A stretch of 64,000 bases of DNA from Coprobacter fastidiosus (lineage in GTDB: Bacteria; Bacteroidota; Bacteroidia; Bacteroidales; Coprobacteraceae). The position numbers were made by a program, and so were the translations under genes. Positions 51,227-60,008 of the stretch are shown in pieces (position 1 is the first letter of the stretch; each line of letters starts with the position of its first letter). The stretch is taken from positions 2,294,001 through 2,358,000 of the forward strand of contig NZ_AP028032.1 of assembly GCF_030296935.1 (NCBI RefSeq). The letters run 5' to 3'. The notes under the pieces were generated by a model. The model searched no databases, was not told where the DNA came from, and was given only the letters and a program-made list of their open reading frames with translations.

Positions 51227-52921
51227 CTATTTTTTAGATTTTAAATTTTGATTTATATTCAGTATTTTGTTATAAGCTGCCTTGTCATTTAATATTTCCA
51301 AAGCTTTGTCCAGGTCTTCGTCTTTTCGTAATGATTGACGTATTTCTCCTTTTTGATGATAATATCTTTTTACTATTTCTATAGTAAGCAGTTCTTCTAT
51401 ATCTTTTCGGAAGGTATCGAGATCTTTGTCTAAATTATGGCTCAGCTTGTTTTCAAGAGCTTTAAATTCTTCGGATGCTTCGTCAAGATAGCCTTCGAAT
51501 TGTGCTACTTTTCGCAATTCGTTGAGTACTTTGTCGCTTTGACGATCATATTTAAAGTCCTTGCTTTTTACAAATTCTTTGAAATCATTATAATCTTCAT
51601 CTGTCAGTTTAAATTCTCCTATGGGAGCTATTGTCGGATGCTTTGCCGCATATCGGTTGGCATAGTCGAAGATTATCAAATCGTTTACTAAATAGAAACA
51701 GATATTTGCTGGATTCTCTTTTTCGACTTCGATATCCGGTTTAATTCCTCCTCCGTCTCTCACAATACGACCGTTAGCTGTTTTAAAGGCTGTGGTCAAA
51801 CTATCGGGAATGCGTCCTACGCTTCCGTCCGGATTACGGTGCGAATAGTCTATTGCCTGTATTAAACGTCCACTGGGAATATAGTATTTTGCCGTAGTTA
51901 CTTTTAGTGTCCCGTTGTACGGAAGTGTCCGGGTGGATTGTACTAATCCTTTCCCATAAGTTCGTTCTCCTACGATGACTGCCCTATCGAGATCTTGTAG
52001 TGCTCCCGATACGATTTCAGATGCAGAAGCCGAACCGCTGTTCACCAATACGACAAGCGGTATTTCCGTATCGATGGGCTCTTGAGTAGTTTTGTAGGTT
52101 CTGTCCCATTGTTTTATTTTTCCACGAGTGGAGAGAACTTCTTTTCCTTTGGGAACAAAATAGTTGACGATCTGTACAGCTTCCTCCAGAATTCCTCCGG
52201 GATTTCCTCTCAAATCGAGTACCAAAGATTCTATTTGTTGATTCTTTTTAAGATCTAACAGTGCATCTTTTACTTCTCCGGCAGCCTTGTCCGTAAAGTT
52301 AGAAAGATATATATATCCGGTTTTATCTCCGACAATTCCATAATAAGGAACAGCATTCATCTGGATCTTTTTCCGGGTGATTTCTTTAGTAATAGGTTCT
52401 TTGACATCAGGGCGTTCGACAGTTACTATGACAACCGTGTTTGCAGTGCCTTTAAGCATTTCACTGACTTTGTCCGATTTTAATCCGTGAGTGGGAGTTC
52501 CGTCAATTTTTATTATTTTGTCTCCCGGTTTCAGTCCTGCTATTTGTGCCGGCATACCTTCATAAGGCTCGGATATATAAGTGTCGCTGTCACGATAAAC
52601 GATTAGCGAGCCTATACCGCCGTATTCTCCGGTCGTCATAAACCGGAAATCTTCTTTTTCGGATTCGGGGATATAGTTGGTATAAGGATCGAGACTTCCT
52701 AACATGCTGTTTATTCCTTTGGTAATTACCTTTTCCGAGTTTATCGTATCGACATAAAACATATTCAGCTCTTTCATTAAAGCATTGAATATTTCCAGGT
52801 TTTTGGCAATGTCGAAGTTTTTTTTGTCCGGAGTGAATGACCCGAACAAAATTATTGCTGATAAACAGACTGCCGGAATGCCGGCTTTATTTAAAATCGT
52901 TCGTTTGTTAAAACGTATCAT
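51227..52921 (-). CDS. S41 family carboxy-terminal processing protease (CtpA/Tsp type)
   Basis: This 564-residue envelope protease has an N-terminal membrane anchor or signal segment (GIPAVCLSAIILFGSF). A PDZ domain spans about residues 85-170 (GGIGSLIVYR, PAQIAGLKPGDKIIKIDG). In the S41 catalytic domain the Ser-Lys dyad is visible as S297 in NSGSASASE and K324 in TYGKGLVQS, with the LVLDLRGNPGGILEEAV strand before it. The C-terminal 180 residues are an extra helical region. Such proteases trim periplasmic or membrane proteins from the C-terminus. The gene lies 71 bp downstream of the PfkB kinase gene and 11 bp upstream of the Nudix gene. Confidence 0.95.
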   Translation of the reverse strand: MIRFNKRTILNKAGIPAVCLSAIILFGSFTPDKKNFDIAKNLEIFNALMKELNMFYVDTINSEKVITKGINSMLGSLDPYTNYIPESEKEDFRFMTTGEYGGIGSLIVYRDSDTYISEPYEGMPAQIAGLKPGDKIIKIDGTPTHGLKSDKVSEMLKGTANTVVIVTVERPDVKEPITKEITRKKIQMNAVPYYGIVGDKTGYIYLSNFTDKAAGEVKDALLDLKKNQQIESLVLDLRGNPGGILEEAVQIVNYFVPKGKEVLSTRGKIKQWDRTYKTTQEPIDTEIPLVVLVNSGSASASEIVSGALQDLDRAVIVGERTYGKGLVQSTRTLPYNGTLKVTTAKYYIPSGRLIQAIDYSHRNPDGSVGRIPDSLTTAFKTANGRIVRDGGGIKPDIEVEKENPANICFYLVNDLIIFDYANRYAAKHPTIAPIGEFKLTDEDYNDFKEFVKSKDFKYDRQSDKVLNELRKVAQFEGYLDEASEEFKALENKLSHNLDKDLDTFRKDIEELLTIEIVKRYYHQKGEIRQSLRKDEDLDKALEILNDKAAYNKILNINQNLKSKK

Positions 52922-52992
52922 TTTTATCTCGATTATAATTATTTTGTTTTAAAGCCTATATTAAACAGGCTCTAAGGTAGAAAAACTCTTTT

Positions 52993-53973
52993 CTATTTTC
53001 TTAAAATTTCTCCGACTTTTAACTTTATTTCATCCCAACGCTTATCATCCATGCCAGTCCCGATGACTTCTATAACATTTCCGGAAAGAATCGATCCGAT
53101 TTTTCCGGCTGTTTCAAGTGGCAGATTCATAGATAGTGCATAAAGAAATCCTGCGGCATACAGGTCTCCGGCACCTGTCGAATCGATACATTTCGCTTTA
53201 GTCGCTTTTACTTCGGTATAATAGTCGCCCTGTTGTATTATAGACCCGTGTGAACCGCATTTTACTACTGCAATGTCGCATTCCCGGGATAAGATCGCCA
53301 CGGCTTCTTTAGCTTCGTATCCGGTATAGGCATAGGCTTCTTCTTCGTTTGCAAAAGCGATATCGATATATTCCCGGATCAGTTCTTGGAAAAAGTCGTG
53401 ATTTTCTCTGATGACATTGTAGCTTGCCATATCCAAAGAAATTCTCAGTCCGGCTTCTTTAGCCAATTGAACGGCACGGCGGATTAGGTGCGGATCTTGT
53501 ACCAGATATCCCTCTATTTGCAGGAGATCATATCCGTTGAACATTTGAGGAGAAAGTTCTTCTGCCGTAAGAGTTGCTGCTGCTCCGAGATAAGTTCCGA
53601 AAGTGCGTTCTCCATCGGGAGTGATTAAAGTCATAGCGCATCCTGAGGCAATATCTCCTTCGATAAGGTGGGTTTGTATTCCGTGATTTTCGAGAGCTTT
53701 ACGATAGAATTTCCCATAACTGTCATGGCCGATTTTTCCTATAAAACCGGTTTCTATCCCCATACGAGTAAGCCCGGATAATGTATTGGCGGTAGATCCT
53801 CCGCTTGCCATGAATGTGTCGAAGTCCTCGAACATTGCCATTATTTTCAATAACTTATCTTCATCGATCAGTTGCATTCCTCCTTTTAGAAGTCCCATCT
53901 CTTGGATACATTCGTCAGAGTTCAGAATTGCTAATACGTCTGTCAGGGCATTTCCCAGTCCTATTACTCTCAT
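52993..53973 (-). CDS. PfkB family carbohydrate/nucleoside kinase (adenosine kinase-like)
   Basis: This 326-residue ribokinase-fold protein starts at ATG 53973 (MRVIGLGNALTDVLA); the 45-codon upstream extension of the frame is unrelated text and was left out. PfkB signatures are both visible: FMASGGSTANTLSGLTRMG with GFIGKIGHDSYGK near residues 50-85, and the ATP/anion-hole motif DSTGAGDLYAAGF with catalytic Asp near residue 265. The closest remembered relatives are annotated as adenosine kinase or 'PfkB family kinase'; the true sugar or nucleoside is not certain. It precedes the S41 protease gene. A roughly 170-bp divergent spacer separates it from the tRNA genes. Confidence 0.9.
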   Translation of the reverse strand: MRVIGLGNALTDVLAILNSDECIQEMGLLKGGMQLIDEDKLLKIMAMFEDFDTFMASGGSTANTLSGLTRMGIETGFIGKIGHDSYGKFYRKALENHGIQTHLIEGDIASGCAMTLITPDGERTFGTYLGAAATLTAEELSPQMFNGYDLLQIEGYLVQDPHLIRRAVQLAKEAGLRISLDMASYNVIRENHDFFQELIREYIDIAFANEEEAYAYTGYEAKEAVAILSRECDIAVVKCGSHGSIIQQGDYYTEVKATKAKCIDSTGAGDLYAAGFLYALSMNLPLETAGKIGSILSGNVIEVIGTGMDDKRWDEIKLKVGEILRK

Positions 53974-54085
53974 TTGTCTGTTTTTGTCGTGCCTTTTCCG
54001 GCCGGCACAATGTTTGATCTTCCGATTTATTACTGTCTGTAAAAACGGGTATTTTATGTGAATGAAAAATTTTTCTGCAAATATA

Positions 54086-54116
54086 TTGCATAATTGGAAA
54101 TAACACATTACTTTTG
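54086..54116 (+). promoter_or_regulatory. Bacteroidetes promoter of the tRNA-Asn pair
   Basis: TTG (54086-54088), a 20-bp spacer and TACTTTTG (54109-54116) fit the consensus. The first tRNA begins 27 bp after the -7 box. Confidence 0.7.
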
Positions 54117-54143
54117 CACTGCATTTTTAAGGGAATGTAATCT

Positions 54144-54217
54144 TCTTCAGTAGCTCAGTCGGTTAGAGCATCTGACTGTTAATCAGAGGGTCGTAGGTTC
54201 AAGTCCTACCTGAAGAG
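54144..54217 (+). tRNA. tRNA-Asn (GUU), copy 1
   Basis: This 74-nt cloverleaf has acceptor stem TCTTCAG/CTGAAGA and discriminator G. The anticodon stem-loop CTGACTGTTAATCAG gives anticodon GTT, and the T-arm is GTAGGTTCAAGTCCTAC. CCA is not encoded. A second identical copy follows 31 bp later. Confidence 0.97.
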
Positions 54218-54248
54218 CTCTTTTTCTTTAAAGATTATATATTGTTAT

Positions 54249-54322
54249 TCTTCAGTAGCTCAGTCGGTTAGAGCATCTGACTGTTAATCAGAGGGTCGTA
54301 GGTTCAAGTCCTACCTGAAGAG
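54249..54322 (+). tRNA. tRNA-Asn (GUU), copy 2
   Basis: Its 74 nt are identical to the copy at 54144-54217. The spacer between them (31 bp) has no promoter, so both are probably cut from one transcript. A terminator follows at 54328-54357. Confidence 0.97.
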
Positions 54323-54327
54323 CGAAA

Positions 54328-54357
54328 AGTCGGTACATATCATACCGGCTTTTTTTA
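54328..54357 (+). terminator. Terminator of the tRNA-Asn operon
   Basis: AGTCGGTA (54328-54335) pairs with TACCGGCT (54343-54350) with one G-T wobble and a 7-nt loop, followed by a run of T. Confidence 0.85.
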
Positions 54358-54398
54358 TTTTCTTTTTGTTGTTGAATTGTATAAGGGTTGTGAACAAA

Positions 54399-54439
54399 AT
54401 AGAAAAGCGATTTGATTCAAAATCAAATCGCTTTTCTAT
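54399..54439 (-). terminator. Terminator of tRNA-Gln
   Basis: A perfect 19-bp inverted repeat (54399-54417 with 54421-54439, 3-nt loop) begins 3 bp past the tRNA-Gln 3' end. Reading on the minus strand it ends in CTTTTCTAT followed by TTTG. Confidence 0.85.
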
Positions 54440-54441
54440 TG

Positions 54442-54512
54442 TTGTCTCACCAGGATTCGAACCTAGACAGGCAGAACCAAAAACTGCAGTGCTACCATTA
54501 CACCATGAGACA
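54442..54512 (-). tRNA. tRNA-Gln (UUG)
   Basis: On the minus strand a 71-nt cloverleaf can be drawn. The acceptor stem is TGTCTCA/TGAGACA with discriminator A, the D-arm is GTGTAATGGTAGCAC, and the anticodon loop TTTTGGT gives anticodon TTG. The T-arm is CTAGGTTCGAATCCTGG. The anticodon stem has a T-T pair next to the loop. CCA is not encoded. Confidence 0.93.
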
Positions 54513-54545
54513 ATCCTATGCTTTGAGTCTATCTCAAAAGCAATG

Positions 54546-54576
54546 CAAAGATAGTGTAAAGATTTTTATTGACAAA
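54546..54576 (-). promoter_or_regulatory. Bacteroidetes promoter of tRNA-Gln
   Basis: On the minus strand TTTG (54576-54573), a 19-bp spacer and TATCTTTG (54553-54546) match the consensus, with the tRNA 33 bp downstream of the -7 box. It overlaps nothing but the short spacer to the tyrS stop. Confidence 0.8.
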
Positions 54577-54588
54577 ATTCTTTACTTT

Positions 54589-55881
54589 TTATTTTGCAAT
54601 AATTAAGAAATAGTTCTTTTTACCTTTTTGTACCAGAATATATTTTCCGTTTAATAGGTCCTTTTCGGATATTTCTTTGTCGAATTGGAGAAGTTTTTCT
54701 TTGTTGACAGATACTCCTCCGCCTTGAGTTATTTTACGCATTTCTCCTTTTGAGGGGAAGACGGCGGCTTTTTCGGTTAAAAGATCGACAGCTTTGATTC
54801 CCTGTATGAGCTCGTTTTTAGAGATCTCAAATTGCGGTACACCTTCAAATACGGCCAAGAGAGTGTCTTCATCGAGTTTTTTCAGTTGTTCCGATGTCGA
54901 GTTTCCGAAAAGAATATTCGAGGCTTCTACGGCAGCTTCATAATCTTCTGTAGAATGCACCATTATCGTAATTTCCTTTGCCAACCGTTTTTGTATAGGC
55001 CGCAGATGTGGTGCAGCATGTTGTTCTTCGATAAGGGCGTCTATTTCCTCTTTGCTGAGAGCTGTGAATATTTTGATATAACGTTCGGCATCGGCATCGC
55101 TTACATTCAGCCAGAATTGGTAAAATTTGTATGGAGATGTATAGCGTGGGTCGAGCCACACGTTTCCGGATTCTGTTTTTCCGAATTTCCCTCCATCGGC
55201 TTTAGTAATTAAAGGGCAGGTGAGGGCGAAAGCTTCTCCTCCGGTTGTCCGGCGAATTAATTCTGTTCCGGTAGTGATATTTCCCCATTGGTCAGAACCT
55301 CCCATTTGCAACTTGCAATTTTTTGTTTTGTACAAGTAGGTAAAGTCGTATCCTTGTACCAATTGGTATGAGAATTCTGTGAATGACAGTCCGTTGCTTC
55401 CCTCTCCGGCAAGACGCCTTTTTACGGAGTCTTTACTCATCATATAATTGACTGTGATATATTTTCCTACATCCCGGATAAAGTCCAAGAAAGAGAAATT
55501 TTTCATCCAATCGTAATTGTTGACCAACTCTGCAGCGTTGGGTGCATCCGACTCGAAATCTAAAAATTTGGAGAGTTGTTTTTTGATCGCTTCTTGATTG
55601 TGACGTAATGTTTTTTCATCCAGTAGATTGCGTTCTTGGGACTTCATAGAGGGATCTCCGATCATTCCGGTAGCGCCGCCGACCAGAGCGATAGGCTTGT
55701 GTCCGGCTCTTTGGAAATGCTTCAACATCATGACACTTACAAGGTGGCCGATGTGTAAAGAATCTGCAGTCGGGTCTATACCTACGTATGCAGTCGTCAT
55801 TTCTTTCTGTAATTGTTCTTCTGTACCGGGCATTATATCGTGAATCATGCCCCTCCATTTTAGTTCTTCTACGAAATTCAT
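54589..55881 (-). CDS. tyrS: Tyrosyl-tRNA synthetase
   Basis: This 430-residue class I synthetase charges tRNA-Tyr. The HIGH motif is H43-IG-H46 ([11 protein letters not shown]) and the KMSKS-equivalent is KFGKTESG. Tyrosine-pocket segments such as [14 protein letters not shown] and [19 protein letters not shown] are intact. The C-terminus carries an S4-like RNA-binding domain ([27 protein letters not shown]). It is the last gene of the rnpA-yidD-tatD-tyrS series. A minus-strand -7 box (TATCTTTG, 55945-55938) lies 57 bp upstream of the start, without a good -33. Confidence 0.98.
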   Translation of the reverse strand: MNFVEELKWRGMIHDIMPGTEEQLQKEMTTAYVGIDPTADSLHIGHLVSVMMLKHFQRAGHKPIALVGGATGMIGDPSMKSQERNLLDEKTLRHNQEAIKKQLSKFLDFESDAPNAAELVNNYDWMKNFSFLDFIRDVGKYITVNYMMSKDSVKRRLAGEGSNGLSFTEFSYQLVQGYDFTYLYKTKNCKLQMGGSDQWGNITTGTELIRRTTGGEAFALTCPLITKADGGKFGKTESGNVWLDPRYTSPYKFYQFWLNVSDADAERYIKIFTALSKEEIDALIEEQHAAPHLRPIQKRLAKEITIMVHSTEDYEAAVEASNILFGNSTSEQLKKLDEDTLLAVFEGVPQFEISKNELIQGIKAVDLLTEKAAVFPSKGEMRKITQGGGVSVNKEKLLQFDKEISEKDLLNGKYILVQKGKKNYFLIIAK

Positions 55882-56006
55882 TTTTTGACTATATTATGAT
55901 ATTTATCTATTGCAATTTGATAATTGTTGCTTCAGGGCAAAGATACATATTAAAAACAAAAAACGGAGTGTATGGCAGAACCAAAAGTTTTATTATGTAT
56001 TTTTTC

Positions 56007-56663
56007 TTATCGGGATAAATCGAAAAGTTCGGAAAAGTTTGTACCGATCGATATGATGAGCTCGTTTTCCGGAATCTGCCGTATTTCGGCAATTTGCCGG
56101 TAAACGGTTTCGATATCGATATTACTGTCGTCGGTTTCGAGAAATAATCGGTGCAATGGTATTATTCGGGCGGTTTCGGGATTGAACTTGTGTCCGATCG
56201 AAATTCTGAAACCGTGTTGAATGAGTTCTGTTGCTAACTGAGGTTTTCCTCTGAATCCATGAATAATCCATTCTTGACGGGCTGCGGTTTCTTTTCGTAA
56301 TTTTATCAGTTCATTGAAAGCCTTTACGCAATGGATAATCATCGGTTTTTTACTGTTCTCGGCAATTTCTATTTGTTGTTTAAAGATGGTTATTTGAATG
56401 TCTATCGGGGTATCGGTCAATTTATCGAGTCCGCATTCTCCGATTGCAAGCAGTTGCGGAGATTCTGCTATTCGGGATAACTGCGATGTTAACGACATCG
56501 GGTCTGTCGAGGCTATATGCCAAGGGTGTATGCCTGCGGAGAAATAGACACCCGGATATGCATCGGGGGAGGTAAAGCTATTTTTATAAGGCAGATTGCA
56601 TATACTTAGTTTTCGATCGGTTGAAAGGGAAAGGTCGTGTGTATGCAGGTTGTAATAAGTCAT
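56007..56663 (-). CDS. TatD family metal-dependent hydrolase
   Basis: This protein of about 218 residues has the amidohydrolase-type TIM barrel. Metal ligands appear in NLHTHD (the HxH), AIGECGLDK (Glu), MIIHCVKA (His), IIHGFRG (His) and LETDDS (Asp). It is a short member; family enzymes act as 3'-5' exonucleases or D-aminoacyl-tRNA deacylases, and the substrate is undecided. ATG 56663 gives MTYYNLHTHD and clears the yidD stop by 10 bp. An ATG nine codons upstream would overlap yidD. The order rnpA-yidD-tatD-tyrS is one I recall as conserved in Bacteroidales. Confidence 0.9.
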   Translation of the reverse strand: MTYYNLHTHDLSLSTDRKLSICNLPYKNSFTSPDAYPGVYFSAGIHPWHIASTDPMSLTSQLSRIAESPQLLAIGECGLDKLTDTPIDIQITIFKQQIEIAENSKKPMIIHCVKAFNELIKLRKETAARQEWIIHGFRGKPQLATELIQHGFRISIGHKFNPETARIIPLHRLFLETDDSNIDIETVYRQIAEIRQIPENELIISIGTNFSELFDLSR

Positions 56664-56673
56664 ATCATTATGT

Positions 56674-56895
56674 TTAAGGTACAGGATCATAACCGCTTCC
56701 TCCCCAAGGGTGACAACGGCAAATTCTTTTTATTGCCAACCAGAGGCCTTTGAACGGACCGTGTTTGCGAATGGCTTCGATTGCATATTCCGAACATGTA
56801 GGGACAAACCTGCAGGTTTGAGGTTTGAGAGGAGAAATACATGCCCGATAAAAGTAGACGGGTATTAATAGTAGTAAAGATAAAACTCTTTTCAT
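56674..56895 (-). CDS. yidD: Membrane protein insertion efficiency factor YidD
   Basis: This 73-residue protein matches the small YidD family throughout: an amphipathic N-terminus ([17 protein letters not shown]), then [15 protein letters not shown], then [24 protein letters not shown]. The conserved cysteines and the final [12 protein letters not shown] are diagnostic. It assists YidC-dependent insertion of inner-membrane proteins. It overlaps the 3' end of rnpA by 4 bp, the usual arrangement, so the two are translationally coupled. Confidence 0.97.
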   Translation of the reverse strand: MKRVLSLLLLIPVYFYRACISPLKPQTCRFVPTCSEYAIEAIRKHGPFKGLWLAIKRICRCHPWGGSGYDPVP

Positions 56896-57317
56896 GAATC
56901 ATTCGGCTTTGGGAGATTTTTTTCGCAAGATTCTTTACATACCTTTTCTTTTAATTTTTGGAGTAAATCTTTTAGCTTTTTCTCCAATGTTTGATAATCG
57001 AGAATTTCCCTATCTAAATAAAGGATTGCCATATCCAAAGCTGTTTCTTGACTTTGAAGCGTATCGGTGAGTATATGTTTATTTTTTCGATAAGCTTCTT
57101 TTATTCGCCTTCGGATAAGATTTCGCTTTACCGCTCTTTTAAACCTCTTTTTAGGGATACTGACAAACATAGATACAGGAACATTGTCTGTATCGGAGGC
57201 AGACCGATATACTATCCGGTAGGGATAGACGATGAATGAATTCCCTGATGTAAAAAGGGCATCTATCCGTTTTTTCCCGCAAAGTCGTTCTGCCTGTGTT
57301 AATTTGAAGTTTGCCAT
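56892..57317 (-). CDS. rnpA: Ribonuclease P protein component
   Basis: This 141-residue basic protein joins the M1-type RNA to trim 5' leaders from tRNA precursors. It has the characteristic N-terminal [17 protein letters not shown], a central [25 protein letters not shown] (the RNR motif region) and a helical C-terminus. The tail (about residues 110-141) is lysine-rich and specific to this lineage. rpmH is not adjacent; in Bacteroidetes rnpA often follows hemD, here separated from it by the LuxR/DUF1349 pair. It overlaps yidD by 4 bp. Confidence 0.97.
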   Translation of the reverse strand: MANFKLTQAERLCGKKRIDALFTSGNSFIVYPYRIVYRSASDTDNVPVSMFVSIPKKRFKRAVKRNLIRRRIKEAYRKNKHILTDTLQSQETALDMAILYLDREILDYQTLEKKLKDLLQKLKEKVCKESCEKNLPKPNDS

Positions 57318-57349
57318 TCGATACCAATTAGAAAGCGAAAAATATGGTA

Positions 57350-57357
57350 CAAAGATA
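57350..57357 (-). promoter_or_regulatory. -7 box of the rnpA operon
   Basis: TATCTTTG on the minus strand lies 32 bp from the rnpA start codon. No TTTG is present 19-21 bp upstream of it, so the -33 element is weak. The spacer to the LuxR gene (57318-57500) shows nothing else. Confidence 0.45.
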
Positions 57358-57500
57358 GCAAAAATAGCTGGATTTAATTAGTAAAGTATCGGTACGGAAT
57401 TTTTGGATACAAGAATGTTTATTAATGGAATCTGTGCAATATCGATATTGAATGCCATTTTGCGGAGGATATTATGATTTGTCGTGTATTTTAATCGTAT

Positions 57501-58265
57501 TTATATGATATTCAATCTAAATCCTACTTGAATCGCTGCTGCTGTATTGGAGACTTGTAGGGCAGAAAGAATATTTTGCCGGTGTCGGTAAACCGTGTTT
57601 GTAGAGATATTCAAAATGTCTGCAATTTGTTTGCTGCTGTGTCCTTTTGCCAATAACGTCAGTACTTCTTTTTCACGTGGGCTTAGTAATAAGTTGTCGT
57701 ATAACTGATATTCTTTTTGCTGTACTACTTTACCATTCTTATTGTTTACGATTTGTCCTGATGTCAAAGTCGGGGCCTCTATGTAAGGTGTGTATGTGCA
57801 AAGTGATAGCCAAATGCTACCGTTAGGTAAACTTTCTAAATAATAAGAACGGTGCAGAACCGGAATCGTATTGCCATTTTGTAATTGAAAGTGAATGAGG
57901 CATATCGTGTTATAGTTTTTCCTTTCTCTGATTTCATTTGCACGTTGAAAATGAAAATAACGTAATTCTAAAACGTGTCGTTCGATCAAATCGTCAGCGG
58001 GGATGCAGTTGAATATTTCATCTTCAAAAGCAGAGTCGATAACTAAATCGTTTTGAGAAAGTCCGATATTTTGCCCGAAGTTTCCGGTATAAATATAGCT
58101 CGTATTTTTTCGTAAATCTGACAGTACGGCAACCCCGTTGTCTATTTGGATAAATGAGCGGACTTGCATTTTTCTGTTTTCAAGGATTTCATACTCCCAT
58201 GTTGTTGTCCCAAAATCTTGCTCGGTGAGTAATGACCTTAATTCTTGTTCCTGATGATTTGGCAT
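57501..58265 (-). CDS. LuxR-type transcriptional regulator
   Basis: This 254-residue protein has a clear C-terminal LuxR helix-turn-helix (about residues 190-250: LSPREKEVLTLLAKGHSSKQIADILNIS, then TNTVYRHRQNILSAL). The N-terminal 180 residues look like an all-alpha/beta sensor domain, PAS-like by length and hydrophobic pattern, without a conserved phospho-acceptor Asp, so it is not a standard response regulator. Such PAS-LuxR proteins are common in Bacteroides. It is divergent from the DUF1349 gene (84-bp spacer), its most likely target. The pair sits between hemD and rnpA. Confidence 0.88.
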   Translation of the reverse strand: MPNHQEQELRSLLTEQDFGTTTWEYEILENRKMQVRSFIQIDNGVAVLSDLRKNTSYIYTGNFGQNIGLSQNDLVIDSAFEDEIFNCIPADDLIERHVLELRYFHFQRANEIRERKNYNTICLIHFQLQNGNTIPVLHRSYYLESLPNGSIWLSLCTYTPYIEAPTLTSGQIVNNKNGKVVQQKEYQLYDNLLLSPREKEVLTLLAKGHSSKQIADILNISTNTVYRHRQNILSALQVSNTAAAIQVGFRLNII

Positions 58266-58285
58266 AAATTGGTTAATTTTGACTA

Positions 58286-58316
58286 TTGTCTTGTCGAAAT
58301 AGAGTGACTAATTTTG
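58286..58316 (+). promoter_or_regulatory. Bacteroidetes promoter of the DUF1349 lipoprotein gene
   Basis: TTG (58286-58288), a 20-bp spacer and TAATTTTG (58309-58316) match the consensus, 33 bp before the ATG at 58350. The 84-bp spacer shared with the LuxR gene leaves little room for an extra operator. Confidence 0.65.
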
Positions 58317-58349
58317 CTGTACAAAAATACTTATAAAACAAATGAAATT

Positions 58350-59108
58350 ATGAATAAAACATTTATTTATTGGACTTTATTAGGTATAAGTTTGTGCGTG
58401 AGCAGTTGTGAATCGCACCATAATCCTCAAAAAACTACAGACAAGGATAGTTTATCTACGATTGATCAAATTGATGAATTGAAAGGAACAGATTGTGATA
58501 TTAAATTGGGTAATGTCATCTTTACTAAAGCTGTGAACGGTGCTGATACTTTGGTTCGGATTAAAGATAATGGAATATTGGAGTTCAGGTGCGGAGGGAA
58601 GAGAGACTTTTTTTGCGATCCGAATGACGGAAAGTTGTCTAATAAGACCGCTCCGCTTTTGTTGACAAAAGTCAATAATTCGCGACCTTTTACTTTTACG
58701 GCTAAAGTTTCACCTCAATTTACTGCTACGGACACTTATAATGCTGCGGATTTGTTTGTTTTTGTTAATGACACGATATGGCAGAAGTTTGCATTCGAAC
58801 AAGATGAGCGAGGTAAACACCGGATTGTCACTGTGCGTACGAGAGGAACCTCGGATGATAATAATCATGAAGAAATAGCCGGCTCTTCGGTTTATTTGAA
58901 AATATCTTCTGATACACATACTATAGCCAGCTATTATTCGACAGATAAGAAGACATGGCAGTTGGCTCGTTTGTATAAAAACGATTATCCTCAAGAGTTG
59001 TGGGTAGGTATTTGTAATCAATGTCCGCAAGGAGAGGGGAGTGTCAGTTTTTTTGAGGATATTTCTTTAGCACAAAGCAGTGTGAGCGATTTTCGGTTGG
59101 GAAATTGA
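58350..59108 (+). CDS. DUF1349 (concanavalin-like) lipoprotein
   Basis: This protein of about 252 residues has a lipoprotein signal (MNKTFIYWTLLGISLCVSSC). A beta-sandwich domain of the DUF1349 type follows: RDFFCDPNDGKLSNKTAPLLL, RPFTFTAKVSPQFTATDTYNAADLFVFVN, KFAFEQDERGKHRIVTVRTRG, SVYLKISSDTHTIASYYSTD. The family has a jelly-roll fold related to lectins and glycanases and may bind or act on sugars; no activity can be assigned. I placed the start at 58350 because the upstream in-frame start adds unrelated residues before the signal peptide. It is probably regulated by the divergent LuxR protein and ends at a strong terminator. Confidence 0.88.
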   Translation: MNKTFIYWTLLGISLCVSSCESHHNPQKTTDKDSLSTIDQIDELKGTDCDIKLGNVIFTKAVNGADTLVRIKDNGILEFRCGGKRDFFCDPNDGKLSNKTAPLLLTKVNNSRPFTFTAKVSPQFTATDTYNAADLFVFVNDTIWQKFAFEQDERGKHRIVTVRTRGTSDDNNHEEIAGSSVYLKISSDTHTIASYYSTDKKTWQLARLYKNDYPQELWVGICNQCPQGEGSVSFFEDISLAQSSVSDFRLGN

Positions 59109-59129
59109 TTTGTATCTACTCGAAAAAAC

Positions 59130-59175
59130 GCCTCTCTCTTTATTCATTAAGGATTAAAGAGGGAGGCATTTTATT
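59130..59175 (+). terminator. Terminator after the DUF1349 gene
   Basis: GCCTCTCTCTTTA (59130-59142) pairs with TAAAGAGGGAGGC (59155-59167) with one wobble and a 12-nt loop, followed by ATTTTATTTT. It may also stop hemD transcripts coming from the other side. Confidence 0.85.
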
Positions 59176-59252
59176 TTATAACATATTTTCATTTTAAGTT
59201 TGTTCGTTCACAGGATAGCCGGTTTTTGCAAACTCAAAAAGAATGGGGTGTA

Positions 59253-60008
59253 TTATTTCTTAGACGATTTGTTTTGTTCTTTAAAGAAAAGTTCCAATGC
59301 GGCTGTCATCGACGGGGCTTCCGGACGAGGAGCTTCGATATCGAGTCTGAGTCCGGCGTCCCTTACCGCTTTTGCCGTTGTCGGTCCGAAGCATCCGATT
59401 TTGATATCTTGCTGCTCGAAATTCGGGAAGTTTTTCAGTAATGAATTGATTCCTGAAGGGCTAAAGAAAATCAGCATGTCATAATCGAATTTTTCTTCGG
59501 GGGCAAAATCGTTACTTACCGTACGGTACATTACCGCTTTTGTGTAATCGATTTTGTTTTTGTCAAGTAACGGATATTCGCCGTTATTGACATCTGATAC
59601 CGGAAAAAGGAATTTTTCACCTGAATGTTTTATTAAGGCAGGAACAAGATCGTCCAGTTTCCCTGTATTTCCGAAAAAGATTTTTCTTTTTCGGTAAACG
59701 ATATATTTTTGCAGATAGAGAGCTACCGATTCGGTCACACAGAAATATTTCATCGTTTCCGGAATCGTTACCCGCAATCCTTCACACAACTTGAAAAAAT
59801 GATCAATTGCTGTTCTTGCCGTGAAAATAATAGCTGTGTAATCCAGAATAGAAATTTTTTGTTGTCTGAATTCTTTTGGGGTTATTTCTTCTACCTTAAT
59901 GAAAGGACGAAACTCAATATTTACACCGTACTTTTCTGCAATGTCGAAATACGGAGATTTCTCAGAAGCTGGCTTTGGCTGAGAAACGAGTACTTTCTTG
60001 ACTTTCAA
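59253..60008 (-). CDS. hemD: Uroporphyrinogen-III synthase HemD
   Basis: This 251-residue protein has two weakly conserved alpha/beta domains typical of HemD: KVLVSQPKPASEKSPYFDIAEKYG at the N-terminus, YTAIIFTARTAIDHFFKL, ETMKYFCVTESVALYLQKY, and a second half containing FDYDMLIFFSPSGINSLLKNF and IGCFGPTTAKAVRDAGL. It closes hydroxymethylbilane to uroporphyrinogen III in tetrapyrrole synthesis. Sequence similarity is low across this family, so the assignment rests on length, the S/T-containing GPTTA motif and the neighbour. The first base of its start overlaps the DUF4271 stop (4-bp overlap). Confidence 0.92.
   Translation of the reverse strand: MKVKKVLVSQPKPASEKSPYFDIAEKYGVNIEFRPFIKVEEITPKEFRQQKISILDYTAIIFTARTAIDHFFKLCEGLRVTIPETMKYFCVTESVALYLQKYIVYRKRKIFFGNTGKLDDLVPALIKHSGEKFLFPVSDVNNGEYPLLDKNKIDYTKAVMYRTVSNDFAPEEKFDYDMLIFFSPSGINSLLKNFPNFEQQDIKIGCFGPTTAKAVRDAGLRLDIEAPRPEAPSMTAALELFFKEQNKSSKK

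Noticed and set aside
53974-54108. 45-codon N-terminal extension of the PfkB kinase
   Set aside because: The family start MRVIGLGNA is at 53973; the extension has no similarity and covers the leader region.
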